This document shows, in pieces, positions 7,850 to 15,115 of a stretch of DNA of 41,484 nucleotides. A program made the translations under genes and the position numbers. The number at the start of each line of letters is the position of its first letter. The stretch's first letter is position 1. This stretch comes from CADCWK01 sp964244115. Lineage in GTDB: Bacteria; Chloroflexota; Chloroflexia; Thermomicrobiales; UBA6265. Location of the stretch: positions 1-41,484 of the forward strand of contig CAXTHM010000031.1 of the NCBI GenBank assembly GCA_964244115.1. The letters are read 5' to 3'. Under the pieces are notes generated by a model. It was not told the DNA's origin. It did not search any database and was given only the letters and a program-made list of their open reading frames with translations.

Positions 7850-8234
7850 GCAAGGCCAGCCATACGTCGTGACGGACGACAACCGTCCTGACCGCCCCAG
7901 GACCGACTGGGCTCGGGTCGCAACGATGACCGATGAAGAGATTCGGGCGAACGCCGAGTCCGATCCGGATTCGGCGATCTCCACTGATGAGCAGATGGAG
8001 CGAGGGGTACTGGGTCGCGAGATTCGACGGCTCCGCCAGGAACTCGGGCTCACCCAGGAGCAGTTCGCGGACCGCTTCGGGATCTCCTTTGAGACAGTGC
8101 ATGGTTGGGAACGGGGCCGCCGCTGGCCAGATGACACATCGCGGACGTTGCTGCGGGTCATCGTCTCCAACCCGGACCTCGTCGCGCGCGTCGTCCAGGA
8201 CGACCGGGCCAGAAAGGCCGACGCGGCCGACTGA
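7815..8234 (+). CDS. Antitoxin of module 3: BrnA-like N-part plus XRE helix-turn-helix
   Basis: ATG 7815 is preceded by AAGGGAG at good spacing, giving a 139-residue protein that starts MPTIHASIHDDEQGQPY. The first 58 residues (including TDWARVATMTDEEIRANAES) are similar but not identical to antitoxin 1. The remaining residues are identical, down to the DNA level. The two antitoxins thus have the same DNA-binding domain but different toxin-binding halves, which predicts shared operator recognition and cross-regulation. Confidence 0.82.
   Translation: MPTIHASIHDDEQGQPYVVTDDNRPDRPRTDWARVATMTDEEIRANAESDPDSAISTDEQMERGVLGREIRRLRQELGLTQEQFADRFGISFETVHGWERGRRWPDDTSRTLLRVIVSNPDLVARVVQDDRARKADAAD
7989..8234 (+). 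repeat. 246-bp perfect repeat covering the antitoxin DNA-binding domain (copy 2)
   Basis: Identical to 6482-6727 (offset 1507). Identity begins at GAGCAGATGG and stops at the stop codon; the bases after it differ at once. Confidence 0.92.
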
Positions 8235-8289
8235 GGGGCGGGCAGTGCCAGCCACCGTCGTCGCGCGGCCGAATCCAACGTATGTGCGC

Positions 8290-10131
8290 TTACATCACCC
8301 GTTTCTCGGCCAGCGTCTCGAATGCGTAGTTCCGCCAGACGGGGATGCCGCAGAATCGCTCCCCCTCCGGGCAGATAGGGGTCGAGCCAGCCCGGGACCG
8401 CTGGACGCACGGCGGGCCGTCGACGTAGCGGCCGATCACGGGGAACAGTTCCCGGACCTGCCTGACCTCGTCGCGGGCCGTATCGAAGATCTCCCGCTGG
8501 GCGTCGAAGCAGAGCCGCTTGACCCACTTCCAGTAGTAGCTCTGGAGCGTCCCGGTCTCGTACTCCCGGATCCGGTGGCTGTTCGGCAGCAGGTAGAGCA
8601 CGACCTCGGGCGCGACGCCGGCGTCGAGCAGGGCGTTCTTGGCGTCCCAGAGGGCCCGGACGGTCGCGTCGTACTCGGCCAGCGCCTCGGGGTTCCGGGC
8701 GATCTGGAGCGGCGTGATCACGTCGGGCTCGCGTCGGAGGTGGGCCGTCAGCAGCGGGGCGGAGGCGACGGTGCTCCGGTGGCGCTGGCTCTGGGCGGCC
8801 TCGGCGCCACTGATCCGCTTCGCGAACGTGAACGGGACGTGGGCCATCGTCTGCATCAGCTTGCTGTGCATCCCGAGGTAGAGCGGGTGGCCGAGGTAGG
8901 TGTTGTGAACGGCGTCCAGCACCTGGGCGATCGCGTCCTCATCGGACACCTCGTCCCGTGTCGCGCCGATCACGGTCCGGATCGCGTCGGCGAAGATCCG
9001 CTCGGTGTCCGGGTGGGCGCCGACCAGGCGGCTCTCGACGCCGGCCTCCGCCAGTGCGCCATCGAACTGCTGGCAGAACCGCTCGACCGCCTCCGGGTCC
9101 TGGTCGACGCTGGCCCGCCAGTGGGCCAGCGCCCGGGACTCCTCCGTCTCCTCGGTCAGCAAGGGGTGGATCTGGAGCGGGTACTCCGGGGCACCGAGGA
9201 ACAGCGGGTCGACGGTGAGGACGGCCTCGACCATCTTCGTGACGATCAGCCGGACCTCGGCCGGGGCGTCCGGCTGGCTGGCGAGGGCGTAGTAGCGCAG
9301 CAACGTCAGGCCGTTGACGGTGTGATAGAGGTGGGCCGGGGTCGCCAGCGGCAGGACGTACCGGGCGACCTCCTGGGCCTTCTTCCGGACGGCGCCTTCG
9401 AGCGCGACCCGGGCCGCGTCGTCGCGGGCGGCGGCCTTGACCCGGCCAGGGAAGACCTTCGTGTAGCCCGCGACCATATCCGGCGTCAGGATCTCGACCA
9501 GTCGCCGGTAGCCCTCCAGGCTGCGCTCGATCGCGCCCCGGTAGATCGCCGCCTCGCGCTCGGGCAGAGTGGGCGTGACCATCGTGTCACCTGTGACCTC
9601 GCGGTAGCGCTGCGAGACCTGCTCGGAGTTGTAGTACGGGTGGCTGTGGAAGAACGACCAGATCGCCAGCCGGCTGACGTTGTCCAGCACGAAGACGAAG
9701 TTGGCGTGCTGGAAGGTCGTGTGGTGGCCGGCGGCGAACAGCGACGCGTAGAGGGCCAGCGCCCGGTCCCGCCGCCGGGCCCGGTCGGCGATCTCGGCCG
9801 GAGTCGCTGACGCCTTGGGCGGATCTTCGAGCAGCCGGCGAACGTTCTCAGCCTTGGCCGGTCTCCCGCCGTAGCAGGACCAGGCCGCCGCGATCGTGAC
9901 CGCGACCGGGTGGGCCGTGGACTCCTCGGCCAGCAGCGTGACGGTCGGCTCCGGGGACGCGAAGCCACCCGCGGCGATGGTCGGTGCGGTGACGGGATGA
10001 AGCGGCGGTGGGATGAGTCGGCTCTGCATTCGCGTGATGCCCAGCTCTAGCTTCCAAGACAAGCGTGAATCGACCCAGGTTCTGGCCAGGGAATCGTCCC
10101 AAAGCCCCATGTCGCCATCAGTCAATGCCAT
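8290..10131 (-). CDS. Double-domain ThyX-like (FAD-dependent thymidylate synthase family) protein
   Basis: The 613-residue protein contains two divergent ThyX folds. Domain 1 has HHTTFQHANFVFVLDNVSR and then FFHSHPYYNSEQVSQRY (about 160-176), corresponding to the ThyX signature RHRxxSxNExSxRY but with the RHR replaced by HSH. Domain 2 has RISGAEAAQSQRHRSTVASA (about 440-459), keeping RHR but losing the NExSxRY half, followed by VKRLCFDAQREI, the conserved C-terminal helix. ThyX methylates dUMP using FAD and methylenetetrahydrofolate; whether this protein does is open. The start at 10131 fits a promoter ending about 12 bases upstream. An upstream in-frame ATG (10194) and an internal ATG (10029) are alternatives. 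Confidence 0.78.
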   Translation of the reverse strand: MALTDGDMGLWDDSLARTWVDSRLSWKLELGITRMQSRLIPPPLHPVTAPTIAAGGFASPEPTVTLLAEESTAHPVAVTIAAAWSCYGGRPAKAENVRRLLEDPPKASATPAEIADRARRRDRALALYASLFAAGHHTTFQHANFVFVLDNVSRLAIWSFFHSHPYYNSEQVSQRYREVTGDTMVTPTLPEREAAIYRGAIERSLEGYRRLVEILTPDMVAGYTKVFPGRVKAAARDDAARVALEGAVRKKAQEVARYVLPLATPAHLYHTVNGLTLLRYYALASQPDAPAEVRLIVTKMVEAVLTVDPLFLGAPEYPLQIHPLLTEETEESRALAHWRASVDQDPEAVERFCQQFDGALAEAGVESRLVGAHPDTERIFADAIRTVIGATRDEVSDEDAIAQVLDAVHNTYLGHPLYLGMHSKLMQTMAHVPFTFAKRISGAEAAQSQRHRSTVASAPLLTAHLRREPDVITPLQIARNPEALAEYDATVRALWDAKNALLDAGVAPEVVLYLLPNSHRIREYETGTLQSYYWKWVKRLCFDAQREIFDTARDEVRQVRELFPVIGRYVDGPPCVQRSRAGSTPICPEGERFCGIPVWRNYAFETLAEKRVM

Positions 10132-10142
10132 AGAGTGTACGT

Positions 10143-10171
10143 ATATTACGTACGGACGCACAGACAAACAA
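10143..10171 (-). promoter_or_regulatory. Predicted sigma70-type promoter with overlapping palindrome
   Basis: On the minus strand TTGTTT (10171-10166) and TAATAT (10148-10143) are separated by 17 bases. The -10 overlaps a perfect inverted repeat GTACGTA-TAT-TACGTAC (10137-10153). The predicted transcript would start about 5 bases before the ATG at 10131, that is nearly leaderless. The palindrome is a plausible operator. Confidence 0.5.
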
Positions 10172-10373
10172 ATGTTCGTGGAACGATGCGCCATGGGCGT
10201 CTCTACTCATGACTGCATCTTGAGAGCAGTTCCGTGTGCCCCGGATCATCTCCCATTGGGCAGTATGTCGCCGCGACGCGAGGTGGGAATCGGTCAAGCG
10301 TCATTGCGACGAAGATCGACTCATGGTTCTCGGACCAGGAGCCGACCTCTTCAAGCTGTCGAGTCTCGACGGG

Positions 10374-11192
10374 CTATTTCGCGAGGAACGCCATCAACGC
10401 CGCGTTGAACTCCTCGGCGTGGGTCCAGCCGATGTTGTGCGGTCCGCCGGCGATCTCGACCAGTTCGCTGTTCGCAATCAGCCCGGGCAGGTGGCGGCCG
10501 GTGACGTCGATCGGCAGGATCTGGTCGGCGTCGCCCTGGATGACGAGGGTCGGGATGTCGAACGCTGGCAGGTCGGCCCGGAAGTCGGTCAGCCAGGTAT
10601 CGACGCACTGGAGCGTACCGGTCGCCGAGGCCCCGGAGGCAACGACGAAGTCCGAGCGGATCTTGTCGGCGCTGACCCGCGTCCCGAGCAGATCCTCCGT
10701 GTTGTAGAAGCTGTCGAAGAAGCCGGTCAGGAACGCTGGCCGGTCGGCCCGGATCGCGTCCTTGAAGCCGTCGAAGACCGACTGGGGGACGCCGCCGGGG
10801 TTGTCGTCGGCCTGGAGCAGGTACGGCGGGATCGGCCCGGCCAGGACGGCCTTGCTGATCCGGCCGGTGCCGTACGTCCCGATGTACCGGGCCACCTCGC
10901 CGGTCCCCATCGAGAAGCCGATCAGGACGACATCGTTCAGATCCAGGGTCGTCAGGAGCGTGTCCAGGTCGGCGGCGAACGTGTCGTAGTCGTAGCCGGT
11001 CGTCGGCTGGCTGGAGAGACCGAAGCCGCGCCGGTCGTAGGCGATCACCCGGTACCCGGCGCCGAGCAGGGCCGGCGTCTGCTTCTCCCACGAGCGCCNN
11101 NNNNNNNNTACGACCGGCTGCCGGGAGCCGTGGTCCTCGTAATACAGGTCGATGCTGGTGCTGTTCTCGGTCCCGACGGTGATGAGGGCCAT
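10374..11192 (-). CDS. Alpha/beta hydrolase, haloperoxidase-like, interrupted by an assembly gap
   Basis: The 272-residue reading belongs to the non-heme chloroperoxidase/esterase group. The nucleophile elbow is GFSMGTGEVARY (Ser94), an acid lies in QGDADQILP (about Asp221), and the histidine is in GGPHNIGWTH (about His252). DRRGFGLSSQP is the usual segment after strand 4. The N-terminal VV....RSWEKQ is broken by 10 Ns; family members carry an oxyanion-hole HG segment there, so roughly nine residues are missing and the true gap is longer than 10 bp if the gene is intact. AAGGGAC precedes the ATG. The substrate is unknown. Confidence 0.85.
   Translation of the reverse strand: MALITVGTENSTSIDLYYEDHGSRQPVVXXXXRSWEKQTPALLGAGYRVIAYDRRGFGLSSQPTTGYDYDTFAADLDTLLTTLDLNDVVLIGFSMGTGEVARYIGTYGTGRISKAVLAGPIPPYLLQADDNPGGVPQSVFDGFKDAIRADRPAFLTGFFDSFYNTEDLLGTRVSADKIRSDFVVASGASATGTLQCVDTWLTDFRADLPAFDIPTLVIQGDADQILPIDVTGRHLPGLIANSELVEIAGGPHNIGWTHAEEFNAALMAFLAK
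11099..11108. other. Assembly gap of 10 Ns
   Basis: Ten unknown bases lie within the first 40 codons of the alpha/beta hydrolase. The fixed round length and the missing family motif suggest a placeholder of arbitrary size. Confidence 0.95.
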
Positions 11193-11438
11193 GCGGAAGT
11201 CCCTTCGGTGTACCGGACGGGGTCACGGTGACCGCGCCGATGTCGTCGAGGTTCGCAAGAACCACGCGAGCGTCCCGGAGGTGGGCCGGGCGCCCATCCC
11301 CCCGGCCCGCTTCGCGTGGCCAAATGGTGACGCGACCGGGCGACCCCGACCTGGCACATTGGCTGCATAGCAATGATGGCTCCGTCTCCACGCGCAAACC
11401 CCAACCCTCGTCGGTCGGCAAGAATCAGGGTCGCACGC

Positions 11439-12524
11439 ATGTCCACGGAAGAACGACAACTGACCGCCATGGCCGACGCCGAGTCGGCCGGCCTCCACTA
11501 CTCGACCGACACCGACCCCGGCATCACCCGCCGACGCGCCGGAAAGGGCTGGAGCTACCGCGACCCGGACGGCGACCTCGTCCGGGATCGGCCGACGCTG
11601 GAGCGCATCCGGCTGATCGTGATCCCGCCGGCCTGGCGGGACGTCTGGATCAGCCCGGACCCGCGCGGGCACATCCAGGCGACGGGGCGGGACGAGCGTG
11701 GCCGCAAGCAGTACCGCTACCACGCCCGCTGGGATGCGGCTCGGGGCGAGACCAAATACGAGCGGACGGTCGCCTTCGCCGAGTCCCTGCCCCGGCTCCG
11801 GGCCCGCGTCGCCGAGGACCTGGCTGCTCCCGGCCTGTCGCGCGACAAGGTGATCGCGACGATCGTCAGCCTGCTGGAGGCGACGCTGATCCGGATCGGC
11901 AACCAGAGCTACGCGAAGGAGAACAAGAGCTACGGCCTGACGACGCTGCGCGACCGCCACGTCGAGGTCAAGGGGGAGCGGGTGATGTTCTCGTTCCGGG
12001 GCAAGAGCGGCGTCGAGCACGAGATCGAGCTGCGCGACCGGCGGCTGGCGAAGATCGTCCGCCGCTGCCAGGACCTGCCCGGCCAGACGCTGTTCCAGTG
12101 GGTCGACGATGACGGCACCCGGCACCGGATCGGGAGCGACGAGGTCAACACTTACCTGCGGGAGGCGACCGGCGCCGACTTCACCGCCAAGGACGTCCGG
12201 ACCTGGGCCGGCACGGTGCTGGCCGCCCACGAACTCGCCACCTTCGAGCACCCGTGGCAGAGCGAGACCGAGGCCAAGCGCAACGTCGTCGCGGCGATCA
12301 AGGCGGTCTCGGAACGGCTCGGCAACACGCAGGCCGTCGCGCGAAAGTGCTACATCCACCCGTCGATCATCACGTCCTACGAGCACGGCACCGTCATCGA
12401 GTTCCCGGACGAGATCCTGGAACGCTCCGGCACCGGTGTGGTCAGCGGCGACCTGACGCCGATCGAGGCCGCGGTGCTGGCCTTTCTCAAGGCGGACCAG
12501 ACATCCGCGACGGTCGCCACCTGA
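11439..12524 (+). CDS. DNA topoisomerase IB (poxvirus/bacterial type)
   Basis: The 361-residue enzyme relaxes supercoils through a 3'-phosphotyrosyl intermediate. Catalytic residues are visible in order: Arg in LIRIGNQSYAKENKSYGLTT (about Arg152), Lys in SFRGKSGVEHE (about Lys189), Arg in DVRTWAGTVLAAHEL (about Arg254) and the nucleophile in RKCYIHPSII (about Tyr305). The N-terminal domain keeps RDRPTLERIRLIVIPPAW and IQATGRDERGRKQYRYH. The start is uncertain: ATG 11439 (MSTEERQL) fits family length better than ATG 11373, and ATG 11469 (MADAES) is also possible. It stands alone, convergent with the ABC genes. Confidence 0.92.
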   Translation: MSTEERQLTAMADAESAGLHYSTDTDPGITRRRAGKGWSYRDPDGDLVRDRPTLERIRLIVIPPAWRDVWISPDPRGHIQATGRDERGRKQYRYHARWDAARGETKYERTVAFAESLPRLRARVAEDLAAPGLSRDKVIATIVSLLEATLIRIGNQSYAKENKSYGLTTLRDRHVEVKGERVMFSFRGKSGVEHEIELRDRRLAKIVRRCQDLPGQTLFQWVDDDGTRHRIGSDEVNTYLREATGADFTAKDVRTWAGTVLAAHELATFEHPWQSETEAKRNVVAAIKAVSERLGNTQAVARKCYIHPSIITSYEHGTVIEFPDEILERSGTGVVSGDLTPIEAAVLAFLKADQTSATVAT

Positions 12525-12559
12525 TCCCTCCCGCCTTGCCGACAGGCAGGCATCGCCGT

Positions 12560-12686
12560 GGTCGAATGAATCGACCGTCATCACACCTCGACCTCGCCGC
12601 GACGGGCCAGCCCGTCGAAACGGCAGGTGTCGCGGCGGATGTGAGCGGGTCTCCTCGCGTCCGCCCGGGTCATAGGACTCGGGCGG
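12560..12686. terminator. Cluster of three hairpins between convergent genes
   Basis: The spacer between topoisomerase IB and the ABC permease contains three stem-loops: GGTCGA-ATGAA-TCGACC (12560-12576), CGACGGGC-CA-GCCCGTCG (12600-12617), and an 11-bp stem with one mismatch and an ATAG loop (12661-12686). None has a clear T-run. Bidirectional termination is the likely role. Confidence 0.5.
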
Positions 12687-12710
12687 TGGGCGTGCGATGG
12701 TCGATCGGCC

Positions 12711-13805
12711 CTACGCCTGCCGGCGGCGGAGCTGCCAGCCGAGCAGGAGGAACCCGGCCAGCGCCCAGGCGATCATGACCGTGAAGTTCAACACGGCACC
12801 GTCGTAGATCGTCTCCCCGGTCAGGCCGTTGGTGATCTCCTTGGCGGCCGCACCGGTCGGGAAGGCGGTGGCCAGCGCGTGAGCCCAGCCCCGCAGCGGC
12901 AGCGCGACGAGGAAGGCCGGCGTGATCAGCGGGAAGAGCAGCAGGCTGCCCCAGGTGTTGAGCTGGTTGGCGCTCCGGAACAGCCCGCCGATGAAGAGGC
13001 CGAAGCCGAGCAGCGCGACCGAGAGCGCCGCCATGGCGAGCGCGAACAGCCCCACATTGCTTGGCGCGGCGCGGGCCAGTGTCAGCGTGATGAGGGTCGC
13101 GACGGCGATGTAGACCAGCCCGACCAGCGCCTTGCCGATCATCACGTCGCCGTACGACGCGATCATGACCAGCGCGTCTAGCGTCTTCTTCTCGATCTCC
13201 TCGGTCAGGATGATCGGGATCGCGAAGACGGCGATCATGCCGACGAGGAAGATCATCGAGAAGGTCAGCATGTAGGTTCGGAGACCGATCCGGTCGAACA
13301 GCGACGGCTCGCCGACGGCGGTCGCGCTGACCGAGACCCGCGCCGGCGGACCCTGCCCGGCCAGCGCCCGCAGCGCCGGGTCCAGCGCCGTCAGCAGGAA
13401 GGTCGTGCCGGCGGTCGGCTCCGGCGGCGTCAGGACCGTGAGTTCGGGCTGCTGCCCGGCCGCGATGGCGGCGTCGAAGCCGGCCGGGACGACGAGGCCG
13501 AGATCGTCGTCGCCGTCCTGAACGGCTTCGCGGACCGCGGCGTCGGTCCCGAACGGGTGAACCGTCAGGTCGATACCGGTGCCCGCCAGCGCGGTCAGTC
13601 GATCGGTGATCGCCGTCGTGTCGACCGACGTGACGGCGACGGAGTAGATCGGGGTCGGGTCGGTGGTGTCGTCGTCGAAGAGGTAGGCGTACGAGACGCC
13701 GATCAGGATCGGGACGATCAGCGCGATCGCGACCCGGCCGTCCCGGATGGCGTCGATCAGGTCCTTGCGAAAGATCGTCTGGATGATGCGTGGGTGAAAT
13801 CTCAT
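12711..13805 (-). CDS. ABC-2 type transporter permease
   Basis: The 364-residue membrane protein has an N-terminal membrane segment (about 25-42, VAIALIVPILIGVSYAYLF), then a large extracytoplasmic domain (about 45-190), then five hydrophobic segments beginning at MLTFSMIFLVGMIAVFAIPI. This is the NatB/ABC-2 export permease layout. FRKDLIDAIRDGR before the first segment is typical. It lies 50 bp after the ATPase gene, and GGGAGC precedes its ATG. With the ATPase it should form an exporter; the cargo (drug, lipid or sodium) cannot be told. Confidence 0.9.
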   Translation of the reverse strand: MRFHPRIIQTIFRKDLIDAIRDGRVAIALIVPILIGVSYAYLFDDDTTDPTPIYSVAVTSVDTTAITDRLTALAGTGIDLTVHPFGTDAAVREAVQDGDDDLGLVVPAGFDAAIAAGQQPELTVLTPPEPTAGTTFLLTALDPALRALAGQGPPARVSVSATAVGEPSLFDRIGLRTYMLTFSMIFLVGMIAVFAIPIILTEEIEKKTLDALVMIASYGDVMIGKALVGLVYIAVATLITLTLARAAPSNVGLFALAMAALSVALLGFGLFIGGLFRSANQLNTWGSLLLFPLITPAFLVALPLRGWAHALATAFPTGAAAKEITNGLTGETIYDGAVLNFTVMIAWALAGFLLLGWQLRRRQA

Positions 13806-13855
13806 CGATGCTCCCGACTGGCCGCCCGGTGCCGGGCGGCCCGATCCGATGGGGA

Positions 13856-14758
13856 CTACAGTGACCGGCCAGCCAGCGCGATGAAGACGTCCTCGAGCGT
13901 GCCTTCCTGCGAGTGCATCGTCAGGACCTGGTCGTCCCGCATCCAGCTGGCGAGCCGCTCGGCGTCGTGGGCATCATCCAGCGCGATCGTCCGCTCCTCG
14001 CGGCTGCGGAGCAGGACGGTCGCCGTCCGGCTGCCGTAGCGCAGCTTCAGCTCGCGCGGCGTATCGAGCGCGACGATGTTGCCGGCGCTGAGGAAGGCGA
14101 CGCGGTCGGAGAGCTCGTCCGCTTCCTCCATGTAGTGCGTCGTCAGGAAGACCGTCGTGCCCTGGTCGCTCAGCTGCCGGATCAGGTCGCGCAGTTCCCG
14201 GGCGGAGGTTGGGTCCAGGCCCCGGGTCGGCTCGTCGAGGAACAGCACCTTCGGTGAATTGATCAGCGACCGCGCGATCAGCAAGCGCTGCTTCATCCCG
14301 GAGGAATACGTCTTGACCTTCCGCTTCGCCGCGTCGGTCAGCCGGACCAGCTCCAGCAGTTCGCCGGCTCGCCGCCGGGGGACGCCGTAGAGGTCGGCGA
14401 AGATCTCCAGGTTCTGCATGGCCGTGAAGCGCTCGTAGAGGTTCGGGTCCTCGAAGACGAGGTTGATGATCGGCTTGATCGCATCGCGGTCCCGGACGAT
14501 GTCGTGCCCGGCGATCGTGGCGCTGCCGCCGGTCGGGCGCGTCCGGCCGGTCAGCATCCGGATCGTCGTCGTCTTGCCGGCCCCATTGTGCCCGAGGAAG
14601 CCGAAGACCTCGCCCGGCATGACGTCGAACGAGATCCCGTTGACGGCGTAGACGTCGCCGTAGGTCTTGACCAGGTCGCGGACCTGGATGAAGGGCGTGT
14701 CGCCAGACGACCGCTGGCCAGTTGGCCGTTCGAGCGATCGGGATGGGGAGACGGACAT
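13856..14758 (-). CDS. ABC transporter ATP-binding protein
   Basis: The 300-residue ATPase partners the ABC-2 permease just downstream. Walker A is GHNGAGKT (56-63), signature YSSGMKQ (151-157), Walker B VLFLDEP (171-177), D-loop GLD and H-loop TTHYMEE (His208). The Q-loop position reads VFEDPNLYE, with Glu in place of Gln, as occurs in some exporter ATPases of this type. The start at 14758 is set by AGGAGAGC four bases before the ATG; an upstream in-frame ATG (14857) lacks such a site. The C-terminal extension after LRYGSRTATV is typical of drug/antibiotic exporters. Confidence 0.93.
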   Translation of the reverse strand: MSVSPSRSLERPTGQRSSGDTPFIQVRDLVKTYGDVYAVNGISFDVMPGEVFGFLGHNGAGKTTTIRMLTGRTRPTGGSATIAGHDIVRDRDAIKPIINLVFEDPNLYERFTAMQNLEIFADLYGVPRRRAGELLELVRLTDAAKRKVKTYSSGMKQRLLIARSLINSPKVLFLDEPTRGLDPTSARELRDLIRQLSDQGTTVFLTTHYMEEADELSDRVAFLSAGNIVALDTPRELKLRYGSRTATVLLRSREERTIALDDAHDAERLASWMRDDQVLTMHSQEGTLEDVFIALAGRSL

Positions 14759-15115
14759 CGAAGCTCTCCTGATGGGCGGCGCCAGCGGCAACGTCTGCCG
14801 GTTGGCGATGGGACCGCTCCCTGGTGGACGCCAGCGTCCTGACGGATCGCCGCTCATCCTACCGGGACGATGTCACATTCGTGTCGACGACGGCTGACCC
14901 AGCCGTTCCGGGACACCACGGCCGGGAACCATGCGACGGCGGCGCGGGTCGAGGGAGTGAAACGTGGTATCCGACACGGTATGCTTGGGCGGCTTGTCCG
15001 ATTTTCGCAGGTCCTTCCGTCCGGTGCCCGGCGATCCCGCCCGGCGGAGCCCCGTGCCGCTGGCGTGTGACGGTCGCCCGCGTGAACGACTCTCAGCGAA
15101 GGAGCTCCCGCGTTC

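Noticed and set aside
7933..9810. Very long plus-strand open frame antisense to the ThyX-like gene (and similar frames at 80-1576 minus and 28965-30884 plus)
   Set aside because: Their compositions are Arg/Gly/Pro/Asp-rich without motifs, as expected for mirror frames of GC-rich genes. The opposite strands carry recognisable enzymes.
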